A stretch of 64,000 bases of DNA, taken from the NCBI RefSeq assembly GCF_000725285.1, contig NZ_CP007161.1, positions 2,208,213 to 2,272,212 on the forward strand, given 5' to 3'. Source of the stretch: Virgibacillus sp. SK37. Lineage in GTDB: Bacteria; Bacillota; Bacilli; Bacillales; Amphibacillaceae. Both the position numbers and the translations under genes were made by a program. Shown piece after piece: positions 30,310-43,659 of the stretch. Each line of letters begins with the position of its first letter. The stretch's first letter is position 1. The notes beneath the pieces were generated by a model. The model was not told where the DNA came from, made no database searches, and worked only from the letters and a program-made list of their open reading frames with translations.

Positions 30310-32964
30310 TTATTTTTTTGTGAAGCCAAATAATACAGTTGGTAATGCACTTAAACCTAGAATAAGCATCCAATCTCGCAGACTCAGAGAGGTCGTATGG
30401 AATATTGGCTGCAACGGCTCCCAGTATATGACAACAAGAACTAGTAGAAGGGAGGAAATTACAGCAAATACTAGATACATATTTTCGAATGGATTTCTTG
30501 AAAAGACTGAATGTTCACTTCGACAGTCAAAAACATGGATTAACTGGGCCATAACTAAAGTTGTAAATGCCATGGTCTGTCCGTAGACAAGATTTTCCGG
30601 GTTGTTCTGATAGGTAATAATAAATGCAAGCAGGGTTACAATCCCGATTACTATTCCTCTTGTAATAATTTTATAGCCTAATCCTCTCGCGAATACGCCT
30701 TCACGTGGATTTCTAGGATTTTTTTTCATTACGTCACTTTCTGCCTTATCTAAGCCTAATGCCATAGCAGGTAAACCGTCTGTAACGAGATTAACCCATA
30801 AAATTTGCACTGGAACCAGCGGGAGTGGCAAAGCTAATAACATAGCAAATAACATAACAAGAATTTCACCTACATTCGAGGCTAAAAGATACCGAATAAA
30901 TTTGCGTATGTTTTCATAAATGTTCCTGCCTTCTTGAATAGCAGATTTTATTGTTGCAAAATTGTCATCCATTAAAATCAATGAAGAAGCTTCTTTCGTA
31001 ACATCCGTGCCACTGATCCCCATACTTATTCCAATATCACTAGCCTTAATTGCAGGGGCGTCATTTACCCCATCTCCTGTCATTGCAACAATATGCCCTT
31101 TCTCCTGAAAAGCCTCCACAATCTTTAATTTATGTTCTGGCGTTACCCTGGCAAATACATAGGTGTCTTCAATAACATCTTTTAACTCATTAACAGACAA
31201 CTTATTTAATTGATGTCCCTCCAGTACAAGTCCGTGTTCCGGTAATATGTTTAGTTTAGAGGCTATCGCCTTTGCTGTCTTTACATGGTCGCCAGTTATC
31301 ATTACTGTACGTATACCAGCTTGCCGACACTCTTCAATTGCAGCCTTCACTTCTTTACGTGGTGGATCCATCATTCCATACAGTCCAATAAAAGTGAGAT
31401 CCTTCTCAAGGAAGCCAGTTTCCAGGGAGTCACTCTTTGCAAGTGGTTTAATAGCAATAGCAAGAGTTCTTAATGCTTTATCTGCCATACGACCTACAGC
31501 TGCCTGTATAGATTGGCTATCTACAGTATCGAGTCTTGCTCGTCCGCCTGCTGTTAAATGGAAAGAGCTCCTCGGAAGTAATACATCAGGTGCTCCCTTT
31601 GTTATCAAAAAACGCATCCCATTTTCATCTTCTATAACTATACTCATCCTCTTCCTATCAGAATCAAAAGGTATTTCTTTCACTATTCGGTAGTTCTCTT
31701 CAAGTGCAGCAGTTAATCCTAGCTTTCTAGCTACTACTAATAATGCACCATCTGTTGGGTCACCATCTACCAAATACTTACCTTTTTTTACTTGTAAGTT
31801 AGCATTATTACAGAGCATGCCATACATAAGCATTTCTTGCAGGTTAGGATAATTTGTATCCAATTTTGTATCAGAGTGATAGAAGTCCCCCCGAATATCA
31901 TAGCCATCCCCGCTTACGTATAATTGTTCTCCATTTAGGAACAATTCTTTAACAGTCATTTTATTCTCCGTCATCGTTCCCGTTTTATCAGAACAAATGA
32001 CAGAAGCACAGCCTAATGTCTCTACAGCAGAAAGCTTCCTGACAATTGCCTTTTTCCTGATCATACGCTGAACTCCAAGTGATAAAGCTACGGTAACTAT
32101 AGCTGGAAGACCTTCTGGTATAGCAGCAACAGCCAGTGAGACCCCTGCAAGAAACATATTGTAAATGGGATGTCCTTGAATAACGCCAAGTACTACTACC
32201 AATGCAGTCAAAAATAATGCTACTACAATTAAAATTTTACCTAATTCAGCTAGTTTTCTTTCAAGTGGAGTCATCACTTTCTTTGTATTTACCATCAATG
32301 ATGCAATTTGCCCCATCATCGTGTTCATTCCAGTTCCAACAACAATTCCTATTGCTGAACCTCTGGTCACCAAAGTGCCCATGAAACCCATATTCACTTG
32401 ATCTTGTGCATCTACATGCTCTCTATTTATTGGTGTTGCATGTTTTGCTACAGGTAAGGATTCTCCTGTAAGCGCAGATTCCTCCGTTTCCAGACTATTT
32501 GATTTAGTAATTCTTATATCTGCAGGAACTCTATCACCACTGGTTATTCTAACAATGTCTCCTACAACTACTTCTCTGGAAGGAATTTTTTCCCACTTTC
32601 CATCACGGAAAACGCTTGCCATAGGAGCAGATAGCTCTTTTAATTTCTCCAATGAATTTTCAGCCTTTTGTTCTTGAAAGTAACCAATAAATCCATTTAC
32701 CAAAACAATTACCATAATGGCAATCGCATCGACATATTCACCAAGAATTCCTGCTATTAGTGTTGCAGCAAGTAATACGAGTACCATAAAGTCTTGGAAC
32801 TGCTTTAAAAACAGTAACCATTTTGATACGTTTTTTTGTGACTCCAAAACGTTAAAGCCATATTGCTTACGACGCTGCTCTACTTGCTTTGGACTGAGCC
32901 CTCTGTTTGTAACTACGTGCAATTTCTGTTCTACCTTTTCTACGTCTAATTGATACCATTTCAT
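30310..32964 (-). CDS. yloB: P-type calcium-transporting ATPase (YloB-like)
   Basis: 884 residues. A P2A-type ATPase that exports calcium from the cytoplasm. Motifs are TGES (actuator), the PEGLP of membrane helix 4 (AAIPEGLPAIVTVAL), the phosphorylation site CSDKTGTMTENK, KGAPD and the hinge TGDGVNDAPAIK. There are about ten membrane segments. I chose the ATG at 32964 (MKWYQLDVEKVEQ) with GGAGG 8 nt upstream. Divergent from rqcH, the same pairing of neighbours as yloA/yloB in B. subtilis. Confidence 0.93.
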   Translation of the reverse strand: MKWYQLDVEKVEQKLHVVTNRGLSPKQVEQRRKQYGFNVLESQKNVSKWLLFLKQFQDFMVLVLLAATLIAGILGEYVDAIAIMVIVLVNGFIGYFQEQKAENSLEKLKELSAPMASVFRDGKWEKIPSREVVVGDIVRITSGDRVPADIRITKSNSLETEESALTGESLPVAKHATPINREHVDAQDQVNMGFMGTLVTRGSAIGIVVGTGMNTMMGQIASLMVNTKKVMTPLERKLAELGKILIVVALFLTALVVVLGVIQGHPIYNMFLAGVSLAVAAIPEGLPAIVTVALSLGVQRMIRKKAIVRKLSAVETLGCASVICSDKTGTMTENKMTVKELFLNGEQLYVSGDGYDIRGDFYHSDTKLDTNYPNLQEMLMYGMLCNNANLQVKKGKYLVDGDPTDGALLVVARKLGLTAALEENYRIVKEIPFDSDRKRMSIVIEDENGMRFLITKGAPDVLLPRSSFHLTAGGRARLDTVDSQSIQAAVGRMADKALRTLAIAIKPLAKSDSLETGFLEKDLTFIGLYGMMDPPRKEVKAAIEECRQAGIRTVMITGDHVKTAKAIASKLNILPEHGLVLEGHQLNKLSVNELKDVIEDTYVFARVTPEHKLKIVEAFQEKGHIVAMTGDGVNDAPAIKASDIGISMGISGTDVTKEASSLILMDDNFATIKSAIQEGRNIYENIRKFIRYLLASNVGEILVMLFAMLLALPLPLVPVQILWVNLVTDGLPAMALGLDKAESDVMKKNPRNPREGVFARGLGYKIITRGIVIGIVTLLAFIITYQNNPENLVYGQTMAFTTLVMAQLIHVFDCRSEHSVFSRNPFENMYLVFAVISSLLLVLVVIYWEPLQPIFHTTSLSLRDWMLILGLSALPTVLFGFTKK

Positions 32965-33071
32965 CCACCATTCCTCCAAATCAGCCCTGTAATTAACTAT
33001 ATACATATACTTAGTTATAAAGCTGGTTTTCGCTTTTATAGTTAATATCTATGCAGACTTGTCCTAAATAA

Positions 33072-33080
33072 TGCTATAAT
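33072..33080 (+). promoter_or_regulatory. Extended -10 element of rqcH
   Basis: TGCTATAAT is a perfect extended -10. No good -35 is seen at 17 nt. The start site would leave a leader of only about 10–12 nt before the ATG. Confidence 0.45.
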
Positions 33081-33097
33081 TGGCGGGAGGTGATTGT

Positions 33098-34810
33098 ATG
33101 CCATTTGACGGAATTGTTACGCATGCAGTAACAGAGGAACTAAAAAAAGAGTTAGTACCAGGAAAAATTACAAAAATATACCAACCAACTTCTACAGAAA
33201 TTGTATTTACAATTAGAAGTCATGGGACTAATCATACGTTAGTACTGTCTATTCATCCTACTTATACACGTTTCCATTTGACAAATGACCATTATGTCAA
33301 CCCACAGGAAGCTCCAATGTTTTGTATGGTGTTAAGAAAGTATCTATCGGGAGCTCAACTTGAAAGTATTGAACAGTTTAGTATGGAGCGAATCGTCTCC
33401 TTTACCGTGAAGACAAGGAATGAAATAGGAGATACAAGTACGAAGACACTTACCATCGAGTTAATGGGAAAACACAGTAATATTCTTTTAATTGATCAGG
33501 AAAAAGGAACCATTATAGATAGTCTCAAACATATTACCATGTCTCAAAATCGACATCGTACGATCATGCCTGGTCATCATTATAAACTACCTCCTACGCA
33601 GAATAAGTTAGACATTTTAAACGCTGATGAGAATGATTTCATAAAAAAACTGGATTTTAATAGTGGAAAAATGGAGATGCAAATTGTTCATGCACTAACT
33701 GGCTTTTCCCCTTTTATTGCCAAAGAAATAGAAAGAAGAGCAAATCTTGGGTCTGGACAAAGGTATATGGAAATTTACAAAGAGTTTCAAGCTAAAATTA
33801 TTAATCATCAGTATGATCCAGCCATTTATCTTGGAACGAAGGAAGACTTCCATGTCTTGCCTTTATCTATCACCAAAGCGGAAAAGCATTCATTTCACTC
33901 AGCTAGTGCAATGCTTGATCAATTTTTCTCTGGTAAGGCCGAACGAGATCGTGTAAAACAGCAGGCAAAAGACCTGTATCGTTTCCTCAAAAAAGAATTG
34001 GATAAAAATCAACGTAAAATAAAAAAGCATCAACAAACGATTAAAAAAGCAGAGAAAGCAGATATATATCAAAAGTTAGGAGAACTGCTTACTGCCCACT
34101 TACATCTTGTTTCTCCTGGGGATACATCCGTAGTTGTTCAGGATTACTATGATCCAGAACAAAATGAATTGATAATCGAATTAGATCCTAATAAGACACC
34201 AAGTGAAAACGCACAGAGCTACTTTAAAACATATCAAAAGCTAAAGAAATCTAAGGAAGTAATCCAACAGGAAATGCTGAAAACAGAAAGTGAGATAATC
34301 TACCTCGAACAGTTACTTCAACAAATTGATGTTGCCAGCTTGGAAGATATTGAAGAGATACGCGAAGAACTAAGAGAAGAAGGTTATCTTAAGAAACAGT
34401 CAAAAAGCAAAAAAAAGAAAAATAAATCAAAAAAGCCGGTACCTGAAAACTATGTTGCTTCAGATGGGACTCCAATTATCGTTGGTAAAAATAATAAACA
34501 AAATGAGTACGTAACCATGAAATTAGGACACCGAGATGATGTATGGCTGCATACAAAGGATATACCAGGCTCACATGTACTCATTCGATCTAAAGAGCCA
34601 ACCGAGGAAACGATCATGGAAGCAGCCCAGCTTGCTGCTTATTTTAGTAAGTCACAACAATCTTCCTCCGTTCCGGTTGATTATACAAAAATTCGCTATG
34701 TTAAAAAACCAAACGGAGCCAAACCAGGTTATGTTATTTATGAAAATCAAAAAACAGTATTCGTTACACCAAGTAAGCAGCTAGTGGAAAAATTAAAAGA
34801 AAAGGAGTGA
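33098..34810 (+). CDS. rqcH: Ribosome quality control factor RqcH (NEMF family, YloA/FbpA)
   Basis: 570 residues. RqcH binds obstructed 50S subunits and recruits Ala-tRNA to add C-terminal alanine tails to stalled peptides. The N-terminal NFACT-N domain starts MPFDGIVTHAVTEELKKEL. A coiled-coil middle region (about 290–430) ends in a Lys-rich stretch. The C-terminal NFACT-R domain has HRDDVWLHTKDIPGSHVLIR (about 480). I chose the ATG at 33098 because GGGAGGTG lies 6 nt upstream. Older annotations call it fibronectin-binding protein. Confidence 0.94.
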   Translation: MPFDGIVTHAVTEELKKELVPGKITKIYQPTSTEIVFTIRSHGTNHTLVLSIHPTYTRFHLTNDHYVNPQEAPMFCMVLRKYLSGAQLESIEQFSMERIVSFTVKTRNEIGDTSTKTLTIELMGKHSNILLIDQEKGTIIDSLKHITMSQNRHRTIMPGHHYKLPPTQNKLDILNADENDFIKKLDFNSGKMEMQIVHALTGFSPFIAKEIERRANLGSGQRYMEIYKEFQAKIINHQYDPAIYLGTKEDFHVLPLSITKAEKHSFHSASAMLDQFFSGKAERDRVKQQAKDLYRFLKKELDKNQRKIKKHQQTIKKAEKADIYQKLGELLTAHLHLVSPGDTSVVVQDYYDPEQNELIIELDPNKTPSENAQSYFKTYQKLKKSKEVIQQEMLKTESEIIYLEQLLQQIDVASLEDIEEIREELREEGYLKKQSKSKKKKNKSKKPVPENYVASDGTPIIVGKNNKQNEYVTMKLGHRDDVWLHTKDIPGSHVLIRSKEPTEETIMEAAQLAAYFSKSQQSSSVPVDYTKIRYVKKPNGAKPGYVIYENQKTVFVTPSKQLVEKLKEKE

Positions 34811-34834
34811 GCAATTAAGCTCACTCCTTTTCTC
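34801..34834. terminator. Bidirectional terminator between rqcH and ohr
   Basis: A perfect 12-bp stem AAAGGAGTGAGC with loop AATTAA overlaps the rqcH stop codon. It is T-rich on both exits, so it serves both convergent genes. Confidence 0.85.
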
Positions 34835-34836
34835 TT

Positions 34837-35256
34837 TTATACTGCTTTCGCATTAATTTTCACATCAACATTTCCTCTTGTAGCTTTAGAATAAGGACAT
34901 ACTTGATGCGCGGCTTCTGTAAGTTCATCTGCTTCTTCAGGATTAACACCTTCAATATTAACTGTTAGTGTCACACCAATTTTAAATCCATCATCTTCAG
35001 GATCTTTTAAAAGACTTACATCAGCTGTTGTCTCAGAACTTATTTTTTTCTTTTGTTTCGAAGCAACTAAATTTAATGCCCCATCATAACAGGCTGCATA
35101 TGCAGCAGCAAAAAGCTGCTCTGGATTCGACCCTTTATCTTCTTTGTTCGTTATCGGGTTAACCAGTTCAAGATCAATAAGTTCATCCTTAGATTTCACG
35201 TGACCTTCTCTACCATTTTTTGCGGTTGCCGTTGAAGTAAATAATACATCACTCAT
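34837..35256 (-). CDS. Organic hydroperoxide resistance protein (Ohr/OsmC family)
   Basis: A 139-residue thiol peroxidase of the Ohr type that reduces organic hydroperoxides with lipoyl partners. Two catalytic cysteines are visible: Cys56 in AAYAACYDGAL and Cys120 in HQVCPYSKATRG. The N-terminal domain carries Arg16. Ohr genes are usually controlled by a MarR-type OhrR; none is adjacent here. A LysR regulator lies 62 nt upstream on the same strand. Confidence 0.92.
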   Translation of the reverse strand: MSDVLFTSTATAKNGREGHVKSKDELIDLELVNPITNKEDKGSNPEQLFAAAYAACYDGALNLVASKQKKKISSETTADVSLLKDPEDDGFKIGVTLTVNIEGVNPEEADELTEAAHQVCPYSKATRGNVDVKINAKAV

Positions 35257-35318
35257 TTTTATACCTCCTTTTAACTACCATATAAATGGTATTCCTTTTT
35301 AAAGAAGATAATAAACAT

Positions 35319-36179
35319 CTAAAGAAAAGTTTGACTTGTTATAGAATTAATAAAATGGTTCACCTGTGGTAGTTGCTTTACCCCTTCCTGATAACAAATC
35401 CATGTGTCTCTGGTAACAGGAGTTTCTTCAAGGTGGAGAGGAACAAAATGGTATTCCTCTTTCATTGAATCAGAAACACTTTCCGGCAACACTGCCATCC
35501 CAAGTCCCTGTTTCATAAGTTGTTTACATGTTTCAATTTGATCGACGGTAATTGTTTTAACTGGTTTAATCTCCTCCTGATGGTGGTACAGCCAATGATC
35601 TACCAATTCATTCATGCTGTCGTCACTTTTAAAAGAGATCAATGGTCTTTCTTTTAATGTGTCATCTGGGAAAGGTTCTGTATCAAAGATATAAAGAGGA
35701 TCATCAAATAAATGTATACAGGTGCTTTCTTTTAATTTCTCTCCTCTGATAATACAAATATGGTAATTTTTATGATGGCGTTTAATATTCTCACTGATTC
35801 CAGTTACCAGATCAATTGCAACTTTAGGGTATTTCGTTGTGAACTCTCCAAGGATGGATGGCAAAAAACGTTGACTGATTAATGAAGAACAGGCAATGGA
35901 TAACGTTCCCTGAACCTCTTTACTGGATTGGGCAATTTTATTTTTAATTGTTTGCTCCTTTTCAATTACTGTTGCTGCATGCTCCAAAATCAACTCCCCA
36001 CTAGGGGTCGGGACTAAACGTTTAGAAGTACGAATGAAAATAGTTTGCCCAAAGTATTCCTCCATGTATTTGAGCCTTTGGGTAACAGCCGGTTGTGATA
36101 TAAGGATTGCCTTTGCAGTTCCTCTGATTGTCCCAATCTCATTTAATTTAAGTAGTAACATATAATCTTCTATTCTCAT
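35319..36179 (-). CDS. LysR-family transcriptional regulator
   Basis: 286 residues. An N-terminal winged helix-turn-helix (about 1–60; ILISQPAVTQRLKYMEEYFG) is followed by a periplasmic-binding-like effector domain (about 90–286). The pattern resembles the CysL/YwfK-like branch, but the effector cannot be told from sequence. It points the same way as the ohr gene just downstream, so the two may be co-transcribed, unlike the usual divergent LysR arrangement. Its targets are unknown. Confidence 0.85.
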   Translation of the reverse strand: MRIEDYMLLLKLNEIGTIRGTAKAILISQPAVTQRLKYMEEYFGQTIFIRTSKRLVPTPSGELILEHAATVIEKEQTIKNKIAQSSKEVQGTLSIACSSLISQRFLPSILGEFTTKYPKVAIDLVTGISENIKRHHKNYHICIIRGEKLKESTCIHLFDDPLYIFDTEPFPDDTLKERPLISFKSDDSMNELVDHWLYHHQEEIKPVKTITVDQIETCKQLMKQGLGMAVLPESVSDSMKEEYHFVPLHLEETPVTRDTWICYQEGVKQLPQVNHFINSITSQTFL

Positions 36180-36272
36180 TTCTACAACCTCTGATCAATG
36201 TATAGTTATTAATAACCATTATAAATGAAGATGACATAGGTTGCACGATAGTTAACTTGATATGGGAGTCAC

Positions 36273-36375
36273 TGGACCGACCTTAGGAATAATTGGGAAA
36301 AGCAAAGTATTTTAGCTTTCCAGAAAAGCTCGCTATTTTAACGAATAAGCCTGACTTAAGCGAAAGTATGGTCCA
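36273..36375. repeat. Imperfect palindrome downstream of pyrE
   Basis: TGGACC (36273–36278) and GGTCCA (36370–36375) bound a ~100-bp imperfect inverted repeat. Inner complementary pieces are GGAAAAGC…GCTTTCC and AGCAAAG/AAAGCTC. It lies between the LysR start and the pyrE stop. Unrelated in sequence to repeats A–D. No T-tract follows on the pyrE strand, so it is not a standard terminator. It may be an intergenic repeat or a 3'-end processing structure. Confidence 0.45.
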
Positions 36376-36400
36376 TTAACCTGCCTCTACCTCTTTACAG

Positions 36401-37001
36401 TTATAATTGGTTACGCCACTCCAGTAACCCTGCTTTTTTTTCTAGTGGTAGTTCGCCATCCTCTACAAGAAGGTCTACTAAAGAGTCAAAATTGGTAATA
36501 GTATGTAAGGATATTTTTTCATTTTTAAAGTTTTCTGATGCTACTTTTAATCCGTAAGTAAAAATAGCTAACACTCCAAGTACTTCTGCACCCGACTGTT
36601 TCAATGACTTTGCGGCTTCAATTGAAGATCCTCCTGTAGAGATTAAATCTTCAATCACTACAACGCGCTGACCTTCTCTAAGGTCTCCTTCTATCAGGTT
36701 TTCCTTTCCATGTCCTTTAGGTTTTGCACGAACATAAACCATTGGCAAGTCTAATGCATCAGCAAGCCATGCAGCATGAGGAATACCTGCAGTGGCACAC
36801 CCTGCTATTACCTCTGGCTGTTCTTCCATATTTTCGATAATCTGTTTAAAAGCTTTTACTATTTTATTCCGTACTATTGGGTAAGACATTGTCATTCTGT
36901 TGTCACAATAAATCGGTGACTTAATTCCAGAAGTCCACGTGAAAAAATTAGTTGGATTTATTTGTACTGCTTTAATTTTAACTAACTCTCTTGCCAATTC
37001 T

Positions 37002-37015
<14 letters not shown>
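36401..37015 (-). CDS. pyrE: Orotate phosphoribosyltransferase
   Basis: 204 residues. Joins orotate and PRPP to give OMP, the fifth step of UMP synthesis. Catalytic loop segment VRAKPKGHGKENLIEG (about 109) and the PRPP motif VVIEDLISTGGSSIEA (about 123) are clear. I chose the ATG at 37015 (MEVNKELAREL) since GAGGAG is 7 nt upstream; a TTG two codons earlier is less likely. It overlaps the pyrF 3' end and is the last gene of the operon. Confidence 0.96.
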
Positions 37016-39368
<2,353 letters not shown>

Positions 39369-39372
<4 letters not shown>

Positions 39373-42300
39373 ACTATTTCGACCTCTTTTTTTACGATAG
39401 GCTTGGCACTAAATGAAGTAGAATCTATGACATTAACAATTGCATTTGCAGTATCCAGGTTGGTCAAGCAAGCGATGCCGTGCTCAACCGCTTCCCTTCT
39501 GATTCGGAAGCCTTCTGAACGTGGCCGGGTTCCGGAAGTTAATGTGTTAACTACAAACTGTACAAGTCCATTTTCAATGATTGATAATACATTTGGTTCG
39601 TCTGCACCAATCTTACCTACCTTGGTTACTGGAATTCCGAACCTCTGTAAAAATGCAGCAGTACCATCCGTTGCATACAAGTGGAATCCGAGTTGGTGAA
39701 AACGTTCCGCTATATCACGAACTTCTTCTTTATCCTTATCCGCAACTGTAAGCAACACTGCTCCTTCATGTGGGACACGCAGTCCAGCAGCAATCAACCC
39801 TTTATATAACGCTTTTTCAAGAGTTTTGTCGTACCCGATCGCCTCCCCTGTAGATTTCATCTCAGGCCCAAGCGTGGTGTCTACACTCCGTAATTTTTCA
39901 AAAGAAAAGACTGGAATCTTGACTGATACTTGATTATCTTCTGGTAGGATTCCAGTACGGAAACCTAAGTCTGCCAGCTTTTCACCCAAAATACATTTGG
40001 AAGCAATCTTCGCCATGGTTACTCCTGTTATCTTACTCAAGAAAGGTATGGTGCGGCTTGCACGTGGGTTTACTTCTAAGACATAAACTTCTTCATCACG
40101 TATGATAAACTGTATGTTGATTAGTCCTTTTACTTTTAATGCTTGGGCTATCTTGCTGGCAGCTTCCAGGCAACGTTGTTTTATTTGCTCACTTAAACGT
40201 TGAGGAGGATATACTGCTATGGAGTCCCCGGAATGCACACCTGCACGTTCAATATGTTCCATAATTCCAGGCACGATAGTTGTTTCTCCGTCGCTAATTG
40301 CATCAACCTCTACTTCAATACCAGTAATATATTTATCAATCAGAATAGGATGCTCGTTCGTAATGCTTTTCGTCTTTAATAGGTATGCTTGCAATTCTTC
40401 ATCATTATAGACAATGTCCATTCTGCTGCCACCTATTACATACGATGGTCTTACTAGTACTGGATAACCAATGTGGTTTGCTACCGCTGTTGCTTCAGTA
40501 AGATCGAGTACTGATTTTCCCTTCGGTCTTAAAAGATTAAGCTCTTCCAATAGCAATTCAAATTTATCACGATCTTCCGCTTGATCGATTGCTTCTAAAC
40601 TTGTTCCTAAGATTTTAACGCCTCTCCGTTGAAGCCCAGCTGCAAGGTTAATGGCAGTTTGACCACCAAATTGCACAATGACCCCTTCTGGTTTTTCCAG
40701 ATCAATAACATGCATAACATCTTCTAATGTTAGTGGTTCAAAGTATAGTTTATCGGAAATGCTAAAATCAGTAGATACTGTTTCCGGATTGTTATTCATA
40801 ATAATTGCTTCATAACCCATTTCTTTAATAGCCAATACAGAATGAACTGTCGCGTAATCAAACTCAATTCCTTGTCCGATTCGAATCGGACCAGAACCTA
40901 ATACAAGCACTTTTTTTCTTTCAGTAATTTTTGATTCATTTTCGTCCTCATAGGTACTGTAAAAATACGGAGTTATAGATTCAAACTCAGCAGCACATGT
41001 ATCAACCATTTTATAAACTGGTATTAAATTGTTTTCCTTTCTAATTTGGTAGATTTCATCTATGTCACTATTCCATAATTTCGCAATATGTTCATCCGAA
41101 AATCCTCGTTCCTTTGCTGTCTTTAATTTATCGTACTCATATGGGTTTTGGCGTAATTCCATCTCCATCTGCACTAATTTTTGTAGCTTAACAAGGAAAT
41201 ATCGATCTATTTTTGTATAGTGAAAAAGCTCATCAATAAACATCCCTCGTCTGAGGGCCTCAGCAATTACAAAGATTCGCTCATCATCCGCTTTTATTAG
41301 ACGTTCAATAATCTTCTGTTTTGATAGCTCTGTAATATGTTCCATATAAAATGATTCTGTGCCACTATCAAGCGAACGTACCCCTTTTAAAAATGATTCT
41401 TCAAAATTACGGCCAATCGACATAACTTCTCCTGTTGCTTTCATTTGGGTACCGAGGCGACGATCCCCAGTAATGAATTTATCAAAGGGAAAGCGTGGAA
41501 GCTTGGAAACAACATAGTCAAGTGCAGGTTCGTAACAGGCATATGTTTTACCTGTTATTGGGTTAATGATTTCATCCAAGCTCAGACCAACGGCTATCTT
41601 CGCGGCCATTTTCGCAATTGGATAACCAGTCGCTTTGGAAGCTAACGCGGAGGACCTGCTTACCCTTGGGTTAACTTCAATAATATAATATTCAAAGCTA
41701 TTCGGATCAAGGGCTAATTGTACATTACAGCCACCTTCAATTTTCAGTGCCCTTATTATTTTTAAAGATGCGTTTCTTAATAGTTGGTTCTCCCGGTCGC
41801 TTAATGTTTGTGAAGGAGCAACAACGATAGAATCTCCTGTATGTATACCAACAGGGTCCACATTTTCCATATTGCAGACAACGATTGCTTGATCTTTTTG
41901 ATCTCTCATCACTTCATATTCAATCTCTTTAAATCCAGCGATATTCTTTTCAATCAAACATTGATTTACCGGAGAAAGTGATAATCCATTTCTTGTAATT
42001 GCCTTTAATTCGGAAAGATCTGCACACATTCCTCCACCAGTTCCTCCGAGAGTATAAGCAGGTCGGACAATTAGTGGAAAACCTATTTCTTCAGCAAACT
42101 CACAGGCTTCCTCTACAGTATGAACAATTTGACTATCAGGAACAGGCTCATTTAACTCCTTCATTAGTTTTCTAAATTTATCACGGTCTTCTGCCTGTTG
42201 AATTGCTTCTAAAGAAGTGCCTAATAAGTTCACATGATATTCTTCCAATATTCCGGATTCATCTAATGCCACAGCTAAATTTAAACCAGTTTGTCCTCCA

Positions 42301-42569
42301 AGTGTTGGAAGAAGAGCATCCGGTTGTTCAACCCTAATTATCTTTGTAAGAAATTCAACAGTTAGTGGCTCCATATATACTTTATCAGCTACCGTATGGT
42401 CTGTCATAATTGTAGCTGGATTTGAATTGGCCAAGATAACTGTATAACCTTCTTCTTTTAAGGCTTGACATGCTTGTGTACCAGAGTAATCAAATTCCGC
42501 AGCCTGACCAATAACGATAGGACCCGACCCAATAACGAGGATTTTTTGTAGTTCTGTATTTTTAGGCAT
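39369..42569 (-). CDS. carB: Carbamoyl phosphate synthase, large subunit (pyrimidine-specific)
   Basis: 1066 residues. Makes carbamoyl phosphate from bicarbonate, ATP and ammonia passed from CarA. Two homologous ATP-grasp halves each start with the same motif ([19 protein letters not shown] at about residue 12; [18 protein letters not shown] at about 557). A C-terminal methylglyoxal-synthase-like regulatory domain (about 935–1066) binds UMP. Located in the pyr operon (pyrAB in B. subtilis nomenclature), so it is the pyrimidine, not the arginine, enzyme. Confidence 0.97.
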
Positions 42570-43659
42570 ATATCTTCTCCTCCTTTGTTTGATCTACAAT
42601 TAGCTTACTAATAAATGAATCAAAGAAATGGCTGGTATCTTCGGGACCAGGGGAGCTTTCCGGATGAAATTGGACAGAAAACGCTGGGTAAACCCGATGT
42701 TTTATACCTTCTACTGTATTATCGTTTAGAGCAACATGTGTTAGTAGCAATTCAGTATGATGAAGTGAAGCCTTATTCACAGCATAACTATGGTTTTGAG
42801 AAGTAATATATGTTTTCTCTGTTGTCAGATCCCTCACAGGATGGTTACCTCCTCGATGTCCAAATTTCATCTTTTCTGTATCAGCCCCACAAGCTAATGC
42901 TAATAGCTGATGCCCTAAGCAAATACCGAAAATAGGTAGTTTATCAATAATTTTCTTTACCATATGTATAGCTTCTGGGACATCCTTTGGATTACCAGGC
43001 CCATTTGTTAAGACAATTCCATCTGGTTTTAATCGTAAAATTTGTTCAGAAGTGTAATTATAAGGCACAACCGTTACATGGCATTCCCGTTTTGTCAGTT
43101 CTCGCAAAATACCATGTTTCATTCCGAAATCTACAACTACGATGCGCTTTCCTCTTCCTGGTACCACGTATGGCGTTACTGTAGAAGTTTGCTTTACCTG
43201 ATCTACCGGTAGACTTGTTACATGCATAGTTGCCAATACTTCTTCAACCGATTTGTCTGTTGAAACAATCATTGCTTTCATTGTCCCATGTTGACGAATG
43301 ATTCTAGTTAGTTTCCTTGTGTCAATACCGGTTATCCCGGGAATATTGTTTGCTTTTAAATAACTGTCTAATGTTTCTTCACTTCGAAAGTTTGATGGGT
43401 GCTCACAAACTTCCTTTGCAACAAAGCCTCTTATAAATGGTGTTACCGTCTCAAAATCTTCACGGTTAATCCCATAATTTCCTATCTGAGGATATGTCAT
43501 CATCACAATTTGACCACAATAAGAGGGGTCAGAAATAACTTCCTGATAGCCGGTCATTCCTGTGTTAAAGACAATTTCTCCATATGCAGAAGAGTCACTG
43601 CCAATACTTTTTCCAATAAATACGGTACCGTCCTCTAATATAAGCTGTCTAGTATACAT
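42562..43659 (-). CDS. carA: Carbamoyl phosphate synthase, small (glutaminase) subunit
   Basis: 365 residues. Releases ammonia from glutamine for CarB. The C-terminal class I amidotransferase domain has the nucleophile in [17 protein letters not shown] (about residue 245) and the His/Glu pair in [12 protein letters not shown] (about 335). The N-terminal domain starts [14 protein letters not shown]. Overlaps pyrC by 11 nt at its start and carB by 8 nt at its end. Confidence 0.97.
   Translation of the reverse strand: MYTRQLILEDGTVFIGKSIGSDSSAYGEIVFNTGMTGYQEVISDPSYCGQIVMMTYPQIGNYGINREDFETVTPFIRGFVAKEVCEHPSNFRSEETLDSYLKANNIPGITGIDTRKLTRIIRQHGTMKAMIVSTDKSVEEVLATMHVTSLPVDQVKQTSTVTPYVVPGRGKRIVVVDFGMKHGILRELTKRECHVTVVPYNYTSEQILRLKPDGIVLTNGPGNPKDVPEAIHMVKKIIDKLPIFGICLGHQLLALACGADTEKMKFGHRGGNHPVRDLTTEKTYITSQNHSYAVNKASLHHTELLLTHVALNDNTVEGIKHRVYPAFSVQFHPESSPGPEDTSHFFDSFISKLIVDQTKEEKIYA

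Noticed and set aside
30284-30586. 100-residue plus-strand frame at the ATPase 3' end
   Set aside because: Antisense to the P-type ATPase gene and across its terminator; typical shadow frame.
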